12,417 bases of DNA from assembly GCA_035476635.1 (NCBI GenBank), contig DATILI010000195.1:1-12417 (forward strand), read 5' to 3'. This document shows, in pieces, positions 12,270 to 12,417 of this stretch. The stretch's first letter is position 1. The number at the start of each line of letters is the position of its first letter. The translations under genes were made by a program, and so were the position numbers. The notes beneath the pieces are model-generated. The model saw only the letters and a program-made list of their open reading frames with translations. It had not been told where the DNA came from and ran no database searches. Source of the DNA: DATILI01 sp035476635 (GTDB lineage: Bacteria; Pseudomonadota; Gammaproteobacteria; Burkholderiales; Burkholderiaceae_C).

Positions 12270-12417
12270 GCACGGACACGATCCCCGCGAAGATCAGCAA
12301 TGCGGACACCAGTCGCCGCCTGCCAAAGCTTTCTTTCAGTACGAAGCTGGCGATGATTCCGACGAAAAGAACGCTGCTCTCGCGCAAAGCGGAAACCAAT
12401 CCCATGGGGGCCCTGGA
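12253..12417 (-). CDS. EamA/DMT-superfamily transporter, C-terminal fragment (5' part outside window)
   Basis: Only the last 54 residues are in the window, entering from the right edge and ending at TAA (12255-12253). They read SRAPMGLVSALRESSVLFVG, then IIASFVLKESFGRRRLVSALL, then IFAGIVSVRAG and a final AW. This is the classic end of an EamA drug/metabolite transporter: penultimate helix, the LKESFGRRR loop (usually LGExxxxxr), and a last helix with the AGIVxxR motif. Such proteins are 10-helix inner-membrane exporters of amino acids or metabolites. The gene is convergent with the AraC regulator, 16 bp away, and not evidently related to it. Confidence 0.8.
   Translation of the reverse strand, partial: SRAPMGLVSALRESSVLFVGIIASFVLKESFGRRRLVSALLIFAGIVSVRAGAW

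Noticed and set aside
1..12417. CRISPR arrays, tRNA/rRNA genes, insertion sequences, phage or plasmid genes
   Set aside because: Looked for and not seen: no regularly spaced long repeats, no cloverleaf with T-loop sequence, no transposase or integrase motifs.

Overview
The window reads as a high-GC betaproteobacterial chromosome segment, most likely Burkholderiales/Comamonadaceae (Variovorax- or Acidovorax-like). The grounds are strong GC bias in third codon positions, two Bug/TctC-type periplasmic binding proteins, and a GC-rich intergenic element at 8499-8580 of the kind I associate with Comamonadaceae genomes. The genus call is an inference from memory and was not searched.

Left part (1-8498): a divergent pair opens the window. 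A ThDP-dependent acetolactate-synthase-like enzyme reads leftward off the edge, and a TetR regulator reads rightward from a 39-bp spacer. A good sigma70-like promoter (1599-1626) then precedes a tight seven-gene rightward operon: TctC-type binding protein, Gfo/Idh/MocA oxidoreductase, DUF993 (DapA-like TIM barrel, probable aldolase), second TctC-type binding protein, short-chain dehydrogenase, 3-hydroxyisobutyrate-dehydrogenase-family enzyme, and a xylose-isomerase-like TIM barrel. Gaps are 32 bp or less and two junctions overlap. The content fits uptake and stepwise oxidation, isomerisation and cleavage of a hydroxylated carboxylic acid or sugar derivative. The substrate is not known to me, and no TctA/TctB membrane subunits are present. 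The operon ends in a repeat/hairpin element shared with a convergent bactofilin gene.

Right part (8585-12417): leftward genes encode a bactofilin and an Lrp/AsnC regulator. Next is a 409-bp stretch with no convincing gene but an unusual density of hairpins, palindromes and direct repeats. It is followed by a leftward MFS transporter divergent from a rightward cupin-AraC regulator (NimR/NimT-like arrangement), and then the C-terminal end of an EamA/DMT transporter entering from the right edge.

The best candidate for an undescribed system is the 1675-8498 operon with its TetR/ThDP divergent unit. The second is the structured gene-free region 9684-10092.
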